From contig NZ_JAGYVZ010000033.1 of the NCBI RefSeq assembly GCF_018380615.1, positions 1-42,505 of the forward strand: DNA of 42,505 nt, read 5' to 3'. The notes below the pieces were generated by a model. The model was not told the DNA's origin and did not search any database. It saw nothing but the letters and a program-made list of their open reading frames with translations. Numbering within the stretch: the first letter of the stretch is position 1; each line of letters begins with the position of its first letter. Shown piece by piece: positions 8,223-15,793 of this stretch. The translations under genes were made by a program, and so were the position numbers. The stretch is from Flavobacterium psychroterrae (GTDB lineage Bacteria > Bacteroidota > Bacteroidia > Flavobacteriales > Flavobacteriaceae).

Positions 8223-9116
8223 ATGAAAATTTTCAAACAATTAACAATTGTAATTCTACTAATAAGTTTATCGTGCAAATCAAAACAAAATATTTCGGTC
8301 AAGAAGGATAATTTACCAGAAGGCAAAATTGTAAAAAATACAGCCAAAGGAAAGTTATTTGTAATTGGAGGCGGTAAAATATCAAAATCACTGATTGAGG
8401 AATTAATAAGCACTAGTAATTTAAGAGATGACGATTTTATTGTGATACTTCCAATGGCAAGTGAGGAGCCAGACTCTGCGGCGTACTATGCTAAAAAAGG
8501 TTTTGTTGAGGCAGGAATCAATCCTGATAAAATAAAAGCATTCAATTTAAAAAAAGAGCAGCAAAGTATTTATCAGATTGATTCTATAAAAAGAGCATCT
8601 TTAGTTTACATTACTGGCGGTGACCAAAATTTATTTATGTCCCAAATTCTTCATACACCAGCATACGATGCCATCCACACCGCATACCAAAATGGTGCGA
8701 CAATTGCCGGAACTAGTGCTGGTGCTGCTGTAATGAGCCGGGAAATGATAACAGGTATTGAGTATAAACATTCTCAGTACAGCGGTAACTTTCGAACTAT
8801 TGAATCAGAAAATTTTGAGATTAAAGAAGGACTTGGACTGCTGCCTTCTGCAATAATAGATCAACACTTTATTTACAGGATGAGAATGAATAGACTACTT
8901 GCAGTTGTCTTAGAGCATCCTGATAAAAAAGCAATCGGTATTAATGAATCAACTGCCATTATTGTTCATGGTAACTCGGCAGTAGTTGCTGGAGAATCGC
9001 AAGTTATCATTTTAAAAAACCCGAATAAAAATAGTATTAAAACAAAAAATGGCCTTTTGGGCGGTGAAAATATTCTTATAGACATTCTTCTGCCTGGAGA
9101 AAAATTTAAACTTTAA
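8223..9116 (+). CDS. Cyanophycinase-family lipoprotein (peptidase S51), copy 1
   Basis: The 297-residue protein has a lipoprotein signal (LISLSC, Cys18) and an S51 fold. TGGDQ is at 131-135, the nucleophile elbow GTSAGAAVM has Ser165, and the cyanophycinase-type segment DQHFIYRMRMNRL lies at 213-225 with a candidate catalytic His215. GINESTAIIV follows. Cyanophycinases cut arginyl-polyaspartate to beta-Asp-Arg dipeptides; the related PepE dipeptidases are shorter and cytoplasmic. The residues after Cys18 (KSKQN) lack an acidic surface-export signal, so a periplasm-facing location is more likely. It starts 9 bp after the isoaspartyl peptidase gene and ends 4 bp before the carrier gene. Confidence 0.85.
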   Translation: MKIFKQLTIVILLISLSCKSKQNISVKKDNLPEGKIVKNTAKGKLFVIGGGKISKSLIEELISTSNLRDDDFIVILPMASEEPDSAAYYAKKGFVEAGINPDKIKAFNLKKEQQSIYQIDSIKRASLVYITGGDQNLFMSQILHTPAYDAIHTAYQNGATIAGTSAGAAVMSREMITGIEYKHSQYSGNFRTIESENFEIKEGLGLLPSAIIDQHFIYRMRMNRLLAVVLEHPDKKAIGINESTAIIVHGNSAVVAGESQVIILKNPNKNSIKTKNGLLGGENILIDILLPGEKFKL

Positions 9117-9120
9117 AAAA

Positions 9121-10509
9121 ATGAAACTATTACAAAAATTTCCAGATACAATCACTATTATTTTAGTGATAACTATTCTTTTTATTGGTTTAACCTGGGT
9201 TATTCCTGCAGGAGAGTTTGACAGGTCACAGGTAAACAATACTGAGAAAATTATTGCAGGTTCGTACAAACATGTTGCGGCATCTCCTCAGGGAATTAAA
9301 GCTTTCTTAGAAGCTCCGATTAAAGGTTTTATTTCGGCATCGCAAATTATTGCTTTTGTCTTTCTGGTGGGAGGTGCTTTTTCGATTATAAACTTGACAG
9401 GTGCCATAAATGCTGGACTTTTTAACGTAATTGCGTTTAGTCAAAAAAAGCCAAAACATAAAATTTTCATTATTCCTTTTTTAATTATATTATTTTCTTT
9501 TGCCGGCGCTACTTTTGGAATGAGCGAAGAGATTTTAATCTTTATTTTAATTACGGTACCCATGGCAAAAGCGATGGGTTATGATGCAATTGTTGGTGCC
9601 GCTATTCCAATTGTGGGTACAGGTGTTGGTTTTGGAGGAGCCTTTAGTAATCCATTTACTATTGGTATTGCGCAAGGTATCGCACAAATTCCAATTTTTA
9701 GCGGGATGGAATACAGGATTTTTGTATGGTTTGTATTGACAACATGTGCTTGTGCCGTAATTACTCATTATGCAGCAAAAATTGAAAAAAATCCTCAGAA
9801 AAGTATATTATTTGGTATTGATGAAGAAAAAGAGAATAGCAATATTGAGGTGTCAGATTTTAAATTAGATGGCGCAAGGAAAATAATTTTATACGCACTT
9901 TTTGCTTCAATTATCATATTGATTTATGGGGTCAGTAATTATGATTGGTATATAAACGAAATTGCAGCTTTATTTTTGGCCTTAGCCATTTTTGTTTCCA
10001 TTATTTATAGAATGTCTATGTCAAAGGCTATTGATGCTTTTATATGCGGTGCTAAAGATATGATGACTGCGGCTTTGGTAATTGGACTGGCCAAAGGACT
10101 TTTAATTATTACGCAGGAAGGCAAAATTATTGATACTATACTTAATTCCATTGTATCAATAACGCAGGACACGCCGAAGGCTATATCTGCTGAATGCATC
10201 TTTTTTTTTCAATCGTTTTTAAACTTTTTTATTCCTTCAGGATCAGGGCAGGCTTCTCTAACTATGCCCATTATTATCCCAATTTGTGATGCATCAGAAA
10301 TCAGCAGACAAATGGCTGTACTTACTTTTCAATTGGGTGATGGCTTTACTAATCTTATCATTCCAACAAGCGGCGTTACCATGGGGGCACTTTCTTTGGC
10401 TAAGATACCCTATAGTAAGTGGTTTAAATGGATGCTGCCAAGAATGTTGGTGTTTTTAATAGCGTCCATGTTGCTGATTCTTCCGCCTTTATATTTATTT
10501 AATTGGTAA
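9121..10509 (+). CDS. YfcC/ArcD-type inner-membrane carrier
   Basis: A 462-residue protein with about a dozen hydrophobic segments. It shows the YfcC-family start (FPDTITIILVITILFIGLTWVIPAGEFDR), a helix pair around FAGATFGMSEEI, and GSGQASLTMPIIIP and GDGFTNLIIPTSGV near the C-terminus. The family is grouped with C4-dicarboxylate and basic amino acid carriers (DcuC/ArcD-like), and individual substrates are mostly unproven. Between two cyanophycinase genes it would be expected to carry beta-Asp-Arg, arginine or ornithine, possibly as an exchanger. The substrate assignment is inference. Confidence 0.85.
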   Translation: MKLLQKFPDTITIILVITILFIGLTWVIPAGEFDRSQVNNTEKIIAGSYKHVAASPQGIKAFLEAPIKGFISASQIIAFVFLVGGAFSIINLTGAINAGLFNVIAFSQKKPKHKIFIIPFLIILFSFAGATFGMSEEILIFILITVPMAKAMGYDAIVGAAIPIVGTGVGFGGAFSNPFTIGIAQGIAQIPIFSGMEYRIFVWFVLTTCACAVITHYAAKIEKNPQKSILFGIDEEKENSNIEVSDFKLDGARKIILYALFASIIILIYGVSNYDWYINEIAALFLALAIFVSIIYRMSMSKAIDAFICGAKDMMTAALVIGLAKGLLIITQEGKIIDTILNSIVSITQDTPKAISAECIFFFQSFLNFFIPSGSGQASLTMPIIIPICDASEISRQMAVLTFQLGDGFTNLIIPTSGVTMGALSLAKIPYSKWFKWMLPRMLVFLIASMLLILPPLYLFNW

Positions 10510-10521
10510 AATCATACTAAA

Positions 10522-11571
10522 ATGAAAATACTAGCAATAACTTTTCTGTTGATTTTAAGCGCATGCTCTTCTGAAAACAGTCCGGAAAATTCGGTTCGAC
10601 AAACACCAGTAGTGAAAAATTACATGTCTTATTTCACAGGAAATAATGTAGATAAAATAACTTTTCCACAAGGCGGAATCTGCTTAATGGGAGGAGCCAC
10701 TGAAAATGATCAGGCAATGAAATGGTTTTTGCAAAGAGCAGGTGGCGGAGATATTCTGATACTAAGAACTTCTGGATCTGATGGCTATAATTCTTATTTA
10801 TATACTTCTTTAGGTATTACTGTTAATTCTGTTGAAACGATTGTCTTTAAAAATGCTAAAGCGAACACAGACAAGTATATACTGGATAAAATAAATAATG
10901 CAGAGGCTATTTGGTTCGCTGGCGGAGATCAATGGGAATATATTTCGTATTGGAGAAACACTCCAATTTCTGAAGCTATTAATAAAGCTATAAAAAGAAA
11001 GGTAGTTGTGGGCGGAACCAGCGCTGGTATGGCTATTCAGGGAGGTTTTTATTTTTCAGCTCAAAACGGAACGATAACTTCCCAAGAAGCACTACTGAAT
11101 CCTTTTGATAGTAAAATGACAGTATCAAATGATCCTTTTTTAGATAACGCCATATTAAAAGATGTAATTACCGATACGCATTATGATAACCCTGATAGGA
11201 AGGGGAGGCAGGTGACTTTTTTAGCCCGAATTATAAATGATTATAAAGTCCAGGCAAAAGGAATTGCTTGTGATGAATATACATCGATATGTATAGACGA
11301 AAAAGGAATCGCAAGAGTCTTTGGCAATTATCCTTCAAAGGAAGACGTCGCCTACTTTATAGTGCCGAATTCGGAAATTCCCGATAATAAGCCAGAAATT
11401 TTTAAACCAAATAATCCATTGGAGTGGAATCAGGGACAAGCCGCAATTAATGTATATGAAATTAAAGGCACCAGTTCTGGAAGCAATACATTCAATTTGA
11501 ATAATTGGAAAGATGGAGATGGTGGCGTATGGAAAAAATGGTTTGTGGAAAGTGGCAAGCTGAAAGAGTAA
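10522..11571 (+). CDS. Cyanophycinase-family lipoprotein (peptidase S51), copy 2, divergent
   Basis: A 349-residue lipoprotein (ILSAC, Cys15, followed by SSENSPEN). S51 features are GGICLMGGATEND, FAGGDQ (132-137), the nucleophile GGTSAGM with Ser167, and DTHYDNPDRKGRQ around His220. It has little overall identity with copy 1 and a C-terminal extension ending in a Trp/Asp-rich segment (NNWKDGDGGVWKKWF). Having two unlike family members in one operon suggests division of labour, for example an outer-surface depolymerase and a periplasmic dipeptide-releasing enzyme. An S51 hydrolase with another peptide specificity remains possible. Confidence 0.8.
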   Translation: MKILAITFLLILSACSSENSPENSVRQTPVVKNYMSYFTGNNVDKITFPQGGICLMGGATENDQAMKWFLQRAGGGDILILRTSGSDGYNSYLYTSLGITVNSVETIVFKNAKANTDKYILDKINNAEAIWFAGGDQWEYISYWRNTPISEAINKAIKRKVVVGGTSAGMAIQGGFYFSAQNGTITSQEALLNPFDSKMTVSNDPFLDNAILKDVITDTHYDNPDRKGRQVTFLARIINDYKVQAKGIACDEYTSICIDEKGIARVFGNYPSKEDVAYFIVPNSEIPDNKPEIFKPNNPLEWNQGQAAINVYEIKGTSSGSNTFNLNNWKDGDGGVWKKWFVESGKLKE

Positions 11572-11631
11572 AGATGCAGAAGGAATGTTTTTTAATTAAG
11601 TTTTAAAAAGAAAATATCAATAAAATTAAAC

Positions 11632-12579
11632 ATGTATTATTATCATCAAGAACACAATAAATTCATGCTGCCATTAAATGTAAAGAACGAGATGTCAAGA
11701 CTGCGTGCAGTAGTTTTGGGTTCGGCCGTTCATAATGGGCCAACTCCATCAGTAGATGAAGCTTACGATCCTAAATCATTGGAACATATTAAAGCAGGAA
11801 CATATCCTATAGAAAAAGACATGGTTGCTGAAATGAAGGCTTTTAATGCTGTTTTTAAAAAATATGATGTAAAGGTTTATCGTCCTGAATTGATTGAAAA
11901 TTACAATCAGATTTTTGCAAGGGATATTGGGTTTGTAATTGATGACATTTTTGTAAAATCGAATATTTTACCAGATAGAGAACGCGAATTGGATGCTATT
12001 CAATATATAATCGACCAAATGGATCCTCTAAAAGTAGTTCATCCACCGGAAGAAGTTCATATTGAGGGTGGAGACGTAATGCTCTGGAATGATTATATTT
12101 TTATCGGAACTTATAAAGGAAGCGATTATAAAGATTATATCACGGCAAGAACCAATATGCAGGGAGTGAACTATATTAAAGAATTATTTCCAAATAAAAT
12201 TGTAAAAGAGTTTGATTTGATAAAATCTAAGCTGGAAGCCCGTGATAATGCTTTGCACTTAGATTGCTGTTTTCAGCCAGTTGGTAAAGATAAAGGGATA
12301 ATTTATAAAAGAGGTTTCCGTGAAGAAGCTGATTATTTGTATTTAGTTAATCTTTTTGGAAAAGAAAATCTATTTCATATTGAGAGAGAAGAAATGTACA
12401 ATATGTTTTCGAATGTATTTTCGATTGATGAAAATGTTGTGGTTTCTGAGAAAAATTTTACCCGTCTGAACAATTGGCTTCGTGCAAACGGATTTACTGT
12501 TGAAGAAATTCCATATGCTGAAATTGCAAAGCAGGAAGGGTTACTAAGATGTTCAACTTTACCATTAATTAGAGATTAG
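11632..12579 (+). CDS. Arginine-deiminase/amidinotransferase-superfamily hydrolase
   Basis: The 315-residue protein has the guanidine-modifying pentein motifs: FARDIG (96-101), HIEGGDVML (143-151), HLDCCF with candidate catalytic His209, and Cys307 near the end in LLRCSTLPLIRD. This arrangement fits arginine deiminases and dimethylarginine hydrolases, and the fold alone does not separate them. In this locus conversion of arginine to citrulline plus ammonia is the simplest reading. It has no signal peptide. It follows copy 2 of the cyanophycinase by 60 bp and precedes ctlX. Confidence 0.82.
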   Translation: MYYYHQEHNKFMLPLNVKNEMSRLRAVVLGSAVHNGPTPSVDEAYDPKSLEHIKAGTYPIEKDMVAEMKAFNAVFKKYDVKVYRPELIENYNQIFARDIGFVIDDIFVKSNILPDRERELDAIQYIIDQMDPLKVVHPPEEVHIEGGDVMLWNDYIFIGTYKGSDYKDYITARTNMQGVNYIKELFPNKIVKEFDLIKSKLEARDNALHLDCCFQPVGKDKGIIYKRGFREEADYLYLVNLFGKENLFHIEREEMYNMFSNVFSIDENVVVSEKNFTRLNNWLRANGFTVEEIPYAEIAKQEGLLRCSTLPLIRD

Positions 12580-12589
12580 AAAATCCAAG

Positions 12590-12634
12590 TTTCAGGTTTC
12601 AGGTTTGCTATAACTTGAAACCTGAAACCTGAAA
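12590..12634. repeat. Intergenic inverted repeat of the TTTCAGG type
   Basis: A perfect 17-bp arm TTTCAGGTTTCAGGTTT (12590-12606) and its complement (12618-12634) flank an 11-base loop. Each arm is itself a tandem repeat of TTTCAGG. It is followed by an A run rather than a T run on the + strand, so it is not a standard terminator for the upstream gene. Similar TTTCAGGTTTCA repeats are, as far as I recall, scattered between genes in flavobacterial genomes. It may affect mRNA processing between the two hydrolase genes. Confidence 0.6.
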
Positions 12635-12651
12635 AAAAAAACGTTTAGAAA

Positions 12652-13632
12652 ATGAGACAAACTACAAACGCTATTGTAATGATTCGGCCAGTTGCTTTCA
12701 GAATGAATGAGCAGACTGCTGTAAATAATTACTATCAAAAAGTATTGGACGGACTTTTGCCAGGCACAGTAAATGCAAAAGCGCAACAAGAGTTTGATGC
12801 TTTTGTTGAAAAACTAAGAGTTGTTGGAGTTGATGTTACGGTTATTGATGATACTTTAGAAACGGACACTCCAGATAGTATTTTTCCAAACAACTGGGTT
12901 TCTTTTCACGAAAAAGGAGATGTAGCCCTTTATCCAATGTTTGCTGAAAATCGCCGTCGCGAGCGTCGTGAAGATATTTTAGAAACTCTTGAAGAAAAAG
13001 GTTTTGAAATTTCTACCATTATGGATTATACATCTGCCGAAGAAGCTGGTTTGTTTTTAGAAGGAACAGGAAGCTTACTTTTAGATCGTGCCAATGCAAA
13101 AGCATACTGCGCATTATCCCCACGTGCCGATAAAGAATTATTCATTAAATTTTGTCAGGATTTTGATTATACGCCTGTTATTTTTAAAGCTTTTCAAACT
13201 GTTGATGGGGAACGTAAGTTAATTTATCACACTAATGTAATGATGTGTTTAGGGGAAACTTTTGCAGTTATGTGTGCAGATTGTATTGATGATAAAAAAG
13301 AGCGTAAAATGGTTTTGGAGAATTTAAAAGCTGATAAAAAGGAAGTTATTTTAATTACAGAAGATCAGGTAAATAATTTTGCGGGAAATATGTTGGAAGT
13401 AAGGGGGACAAATGATAAGAAATATATCGTTATGAGCGCATCGGCACATCAGAGTTTGACTTCAATACAAATTGGGCAATTAGAAAATCATGCTGAAATT
13501 TTGAGTTCTAGTTTAGATACTATTGAAGCCTGTGGGGGTGGAAGTGCCAGATGTATGATGGTTGAGGTTTTTCTGTCAAGGCCGACTCGTACTTTGCGCC
13601 AAAAAATAAAAGTCAACTTCAATAAATACTAA
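12652..13632 (+). CDS. ctlX: Citrulline utilisation hydrolase CtlX (pentein superfamily)
   Basis: A 326-residue protein matching CtlX-type proteins: MIRPVAFRMNEQT near the start, DTPDSIFPNNWVSFH (72-86), EGTGSLLLDR, YHTNVMMCLG with a candidate catalytic His, and CGGGSARCMMVEVF near the end with Cys301 the likely nucleophile. CtlX-type enzymes are linked to citrulline breakdown. Paired with the deiminase-like gene upstream, it could take arginine to ornithine by way of citrulline. Cytoplasmic, last gene of the operon. The in-frame ATG at 12652 follows an A-rich leader. The family call is good; the exact reaction is by analogy. Confidence 0.85.
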   Translation: MRQTTNAIVMIRPVAFRMNEQTAVNNYYQKVLDGLLPGTVNAKAQQEFDAFVEKLRVVGVDVTVIDDTLETDTPDSIFPNNWVSFHEKGDVALYPMFAENRRRERREDILETLEEKGFEISTIMDYTSAEEAGLFLEGTGSLLLDRANAKAYCALSPRADKELFIKFCQDFDYTPVIFKAFQTVDGERKLIYHTNVMMCLGETFAVMCADCIDDKKERKMVLENLKADKKEVILITEDQVNNFAGNMLEVRGTNDKKYIVMSASAHQSLTSIQIGQLENHAEILSSSLDTIEACGGGSARCMMVEVFLSRPTRTLRQKIKVNFNKY

Positions 13633-14084
13633 AGATTAATTATTAGAGAAATAGTTCATTCAACTAAACTGAAACTGGACAAATATTGATTATTAATATT
13701 TTGTATTGCCTCCTTTTAAAGCGACTTAGCATAATATAATATAATTGTTCACATTTCTGAATATGAACAAAAAGGGATGTTTTATTTTTTTAGTTAGAGT
13801 GAAAAATCAATACGTTTGTCAGGAAATTATTCATGACTTGTATATCAAAATTTTAATTGTAGGAGTTAAAATGATTAATATGAAGTTTCATTAATACATT
13901 TAGTTCAAAAAAGTTTTGGTTAAATTTTTTTTGCATTAGTAGCAAGGAGTGGTGTCGGGATTTTTCGTTAAGATGGGAACTAATCTCGATACGCTTTTTG
14001 TATTAAAAAAAAATGAGCTATATATGTTTATATGTATTTTCTCGATTTTGCTCTATATCTCAGAGCTTGAAAATTAAATCTTCT
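13633..14084. other. Convergent non-coding region between ctlX and the araC-type gene
   Basis: No gene is supported and no clear terminator is seen, although both flanking genes end here. The only notable element is the dyad at 13745-13770. Confidence 0.5.
13745..13770. promoter_or_regulatory. Dyad motif copy 1, TTGTTC-N14-GAACAA
   Basis: TTGTTC and GAACAA enclose a 14-base core containing ATTTCTGAAT. A second copy with the same arms and the same inner 10 bases lies at 15471-15496 (22 of 26 bases identical). The two copies flank the membrane-bound AraC-type regulator gene. The conserved core and symmetry suggest a protein-binding site or the trace of a small mobile repeat. Confidence 0.4.
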
Positions 14085-15209
14085 CTACAATATTGCTTGT
14101 TCTATACTTCCTTTTCTTTTAAAATCTTTGGGTGTAAATCCGGTTTCCAATTTAAAAAATGTATTAAAAACAGACTTAGATTTAAATCCTGCCTCCAAAG
14201 CGATTGCCTCGATGGTTAGATTTTCATAATTTTCGTCCAGCAGTAGTTTTTTTGCTTCTTCGGCTCTGTATTTATTTATATACTTATTAAAGTTTTGGCC
14301 GGAATACTGATTAATGAGATAAGAAACTTTTTTAGGATGTATATCTACAAATTCTGCAAGGTTCATAACCGTTAAATTAGAATTTTTGTAGCATTTGCTT
14401 TCCTGTATAAAATCTTCAATCTTTTTAAAGTCAACACCGTCATTCACCGTTGTATCCTTATTGTTTTCGGGAATAATATTTGTTTTTATATAAATTTCAA
14501 AATCGGCCGGGATATGATTTTGCTTTATTCCAAAAATTGTTATCCAGTACAGAAATAAAAGAGATATAATACTATCTAATAAAAAAATAATGTCACGCAG
14601 TGTATTATCAAGAAATGATGATAAAGTGATCAGTTGAAAAGCATATGTGAGTAATAAAAAGATAGATGTTGAAATCAGCCATTTTAAATTAACTTTTTGA
14701 GTATTGGAGAAAAAATCTAAATATTTTTTATTATAATTTATAACTCTGTTCAGAGTGCGGGCTATCACTACAATTGAAAGTGAAGGCAGCAGTATTCCAT
14801 ATACTACGGTGAAGAACATAACATTGTTAATCCTGAATTGAAGTGAAAATTGTTCTGGCATACAGAACATTGTAGTCATAAAAAGGCATTCAATTATTCC
14901 CGGAATTAAAAATAACACTATTTTTTTTCTGCTTAATTTTTCCAACAAACTTTCGGCATAGAGATAGTAAACAGGCGCTACAAAAAAATAAAATCCGGTC
15001 GGGGTGTAAAAAAATCGGGGGTGCTTATCGATTGATATCTGGGTGGAGATTAAATGGTCAATAACAGGGCTGACAAATGCTATTAGAAAAGAACCAAAAA
15101 GTACCGCGGTAGTTTTCATTTTTTTGAAAAAAAGTAAATAAACCAAGGCAAAAAAAGCCTGAGCCAATCCAATATATAGAAATATTATGTTAAAATCCTT
15201 AATGTCCAT
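14085..15209 (-). CDS. Membrane-anchored AraC-family transcription regulator
   Basis: The 374-residue protein has about seven hydrophobic segments in residues 1-240, starting FNIIFLYIGLAQAFFALVYLLFF. A linker follows, then a C-terminal AraC/XylS DNA-binding domain at about 265-370 (LTVMNLAEFVDIHPKKVSYLIN...LTIEAIALEAGFKSKSVFNTFFKLETGFTPKDFK). The 7TM-AraC architecture is widespread in Bacteroidota and senses signals at the membrane. It lies between the cyanophycin-type locus and the adhesin cassette and could serve either. A TANNTTTG-like box (TATTTTTG, minus strand of 15224-15231) lies 15 bp before the start, without a clear TTG partner. Confidence 0.9.
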   Translation of the reverse strand: MDIKDFNIIFLYIGLAQAFFALVYLLFFKKMKTTAVLFGSFLIAFVSPVIDHLISTQISIDKHPRFFYTPTGFYFFVAPVYYLYAESLLEKLSRKKIVLFLIPGIIECLFMTTMFCMPEQFSLQFRINNVMFFTVVYGILLPSLSIVVIARTLNRVINYNKKYLDFFSNTQKVNLKWLISTSIFLLLTYAFQLITLSSFLDNTLRDIIFLLDSIISLLFLYWITIFGIKQNHIPADFEIYIKTNIIPENNKDTTVNDGVDFKKIEDFIQESKCYKNSNLTVMNLAEFVDIHPKKVSYLINQYSGQNFNKYINKYRAEEAKKLLLDENYENLTIEAIALEAGFKSKSVFNTFFKLETGFTPKDFKRKGSIEQAIL

Positions 15210-15470
15210 AATGTTTGTTTGGGCAAAAATAGGTATTTAAGTCTTACTAGAAATGTTAAAAAGTTGTTTTTATCAGGGAATTTAGGAACAGAATAGTAAT
15301 GCGATGATAATACTTACTAAAATCACAAGTGTCAAAAATACCATTTAAAGAATAGTTGTTTCAAACTAGTAATACCTTATAAATTGTGGCTTCTTTTCAT
15401 TTGTTTTTTGCTTCCCGATAAAATTTTTCTTTGCATTGACCTTTCACTTTTAAAAAGAAGTCTTTGTTAT

Positions 15471-15496
15471 TTGTTCGTATTTCTGAATTAGAACAA
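15471..15496. promoter_or_regulatory. Dyad motif copy 2, TTGTTC-N14-GAACAA
   Basis: The same arms and inner core as the copy at 13745-13770. It lies 260 bp upstream of the membrane AraC gene and 300 bp upstream of the giant adhesin gene, in a divergent intergenic region, where an operator would be expected. Confidence 0.4.
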
Positions 15497-15617
15497 AAAC
15501 ACAGCTTATAAAACTTTTTACCGCATGTTTTAACTTTAGTTTTACATTTTGATAACAATTTTAACAAGTTAATATACTTCTGTAGGTTTAGGGGTATAGA
15601 CATGAAACAGTTTATAA

Positions 15618-15713
15618 ATGATTAAAATTAATAAATACAAAATCATATTTATAGCCATTACCGTGTGCATATTGATATTGAAATTACTGGCCGTGATGAT
15701 CTTGCTTAACTAA
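15618..15713 (+). CDS. Possible 31-residue single-span membrane peptide
   Basis: ATG at 15618 gives MIKINKYKIIFIAITVCI and continues hydrophobic through LLAVMILLN, ending at TAA 15711-15713. A short basic start followed by one membrane span is characteristic of small membrane proteins. No family is recognised and chance cannot be excluded in AT-rich DNA. It lies in the 580-bp leader before the adhesin gene, which otherwise has no gene. Confidence 0.25.
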   Translation: MIKINKYKIIFIAITVCILILKLLAVMILLN

Positions 15714-15758
15714 ATTAAAGCCTTTTAATTTATGTTCTGTTTGATTCACAGCTCTGGA

Positions 15759-15788
15759 ACAACCAAAAAAACAACCAAAAAAACAACC
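15759..15788 (+). repeat. 12-bp tandem repeat in the adhesin leader (2.5 copies)
   Basis: ACAACCAAAAAA occurs at 15759-15770 and 15771-15782, followed by ACAACC. It ends 5 bases before the ATG at 15794, so it is the translation-initiation leader of the adhesin mRNA. Copy-number slippage could tune initiation. Bacteroidota rarely use Shine-Dalgarno pairing and favour A-rich leaders. Confidence 0.5.
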
Positions 15789-15793
15789 TATTT

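Noticed and set aside
8223..9116. PepE-type cytoplasmic alpha-aspartyl dipeptidase
   Set aside because: It has a lipoprotein signal, is longer than PepE, and carries the DQH...R.R..RL segment typical of cyanophycinases.
12592..12789. Minus-strand frame across the TTTCAGG repeat and ctlX start
   Set aside because: It is a shadow of ctlX and of the inverted repeat.
13745..13770. Terminator of ctlX
   Set aside because: The stem has only 6-7 bp around a long core and is followed by A and G, not T; its repetition at 15471 argues for a different role.
15397..15603. 68-residue minus-strand frame rich in Lys and Cys
   Set aside because: Low-complexity composition, no recognised family, and it spans the dyad motif in a divergent promoter region; most likely a chance frame.
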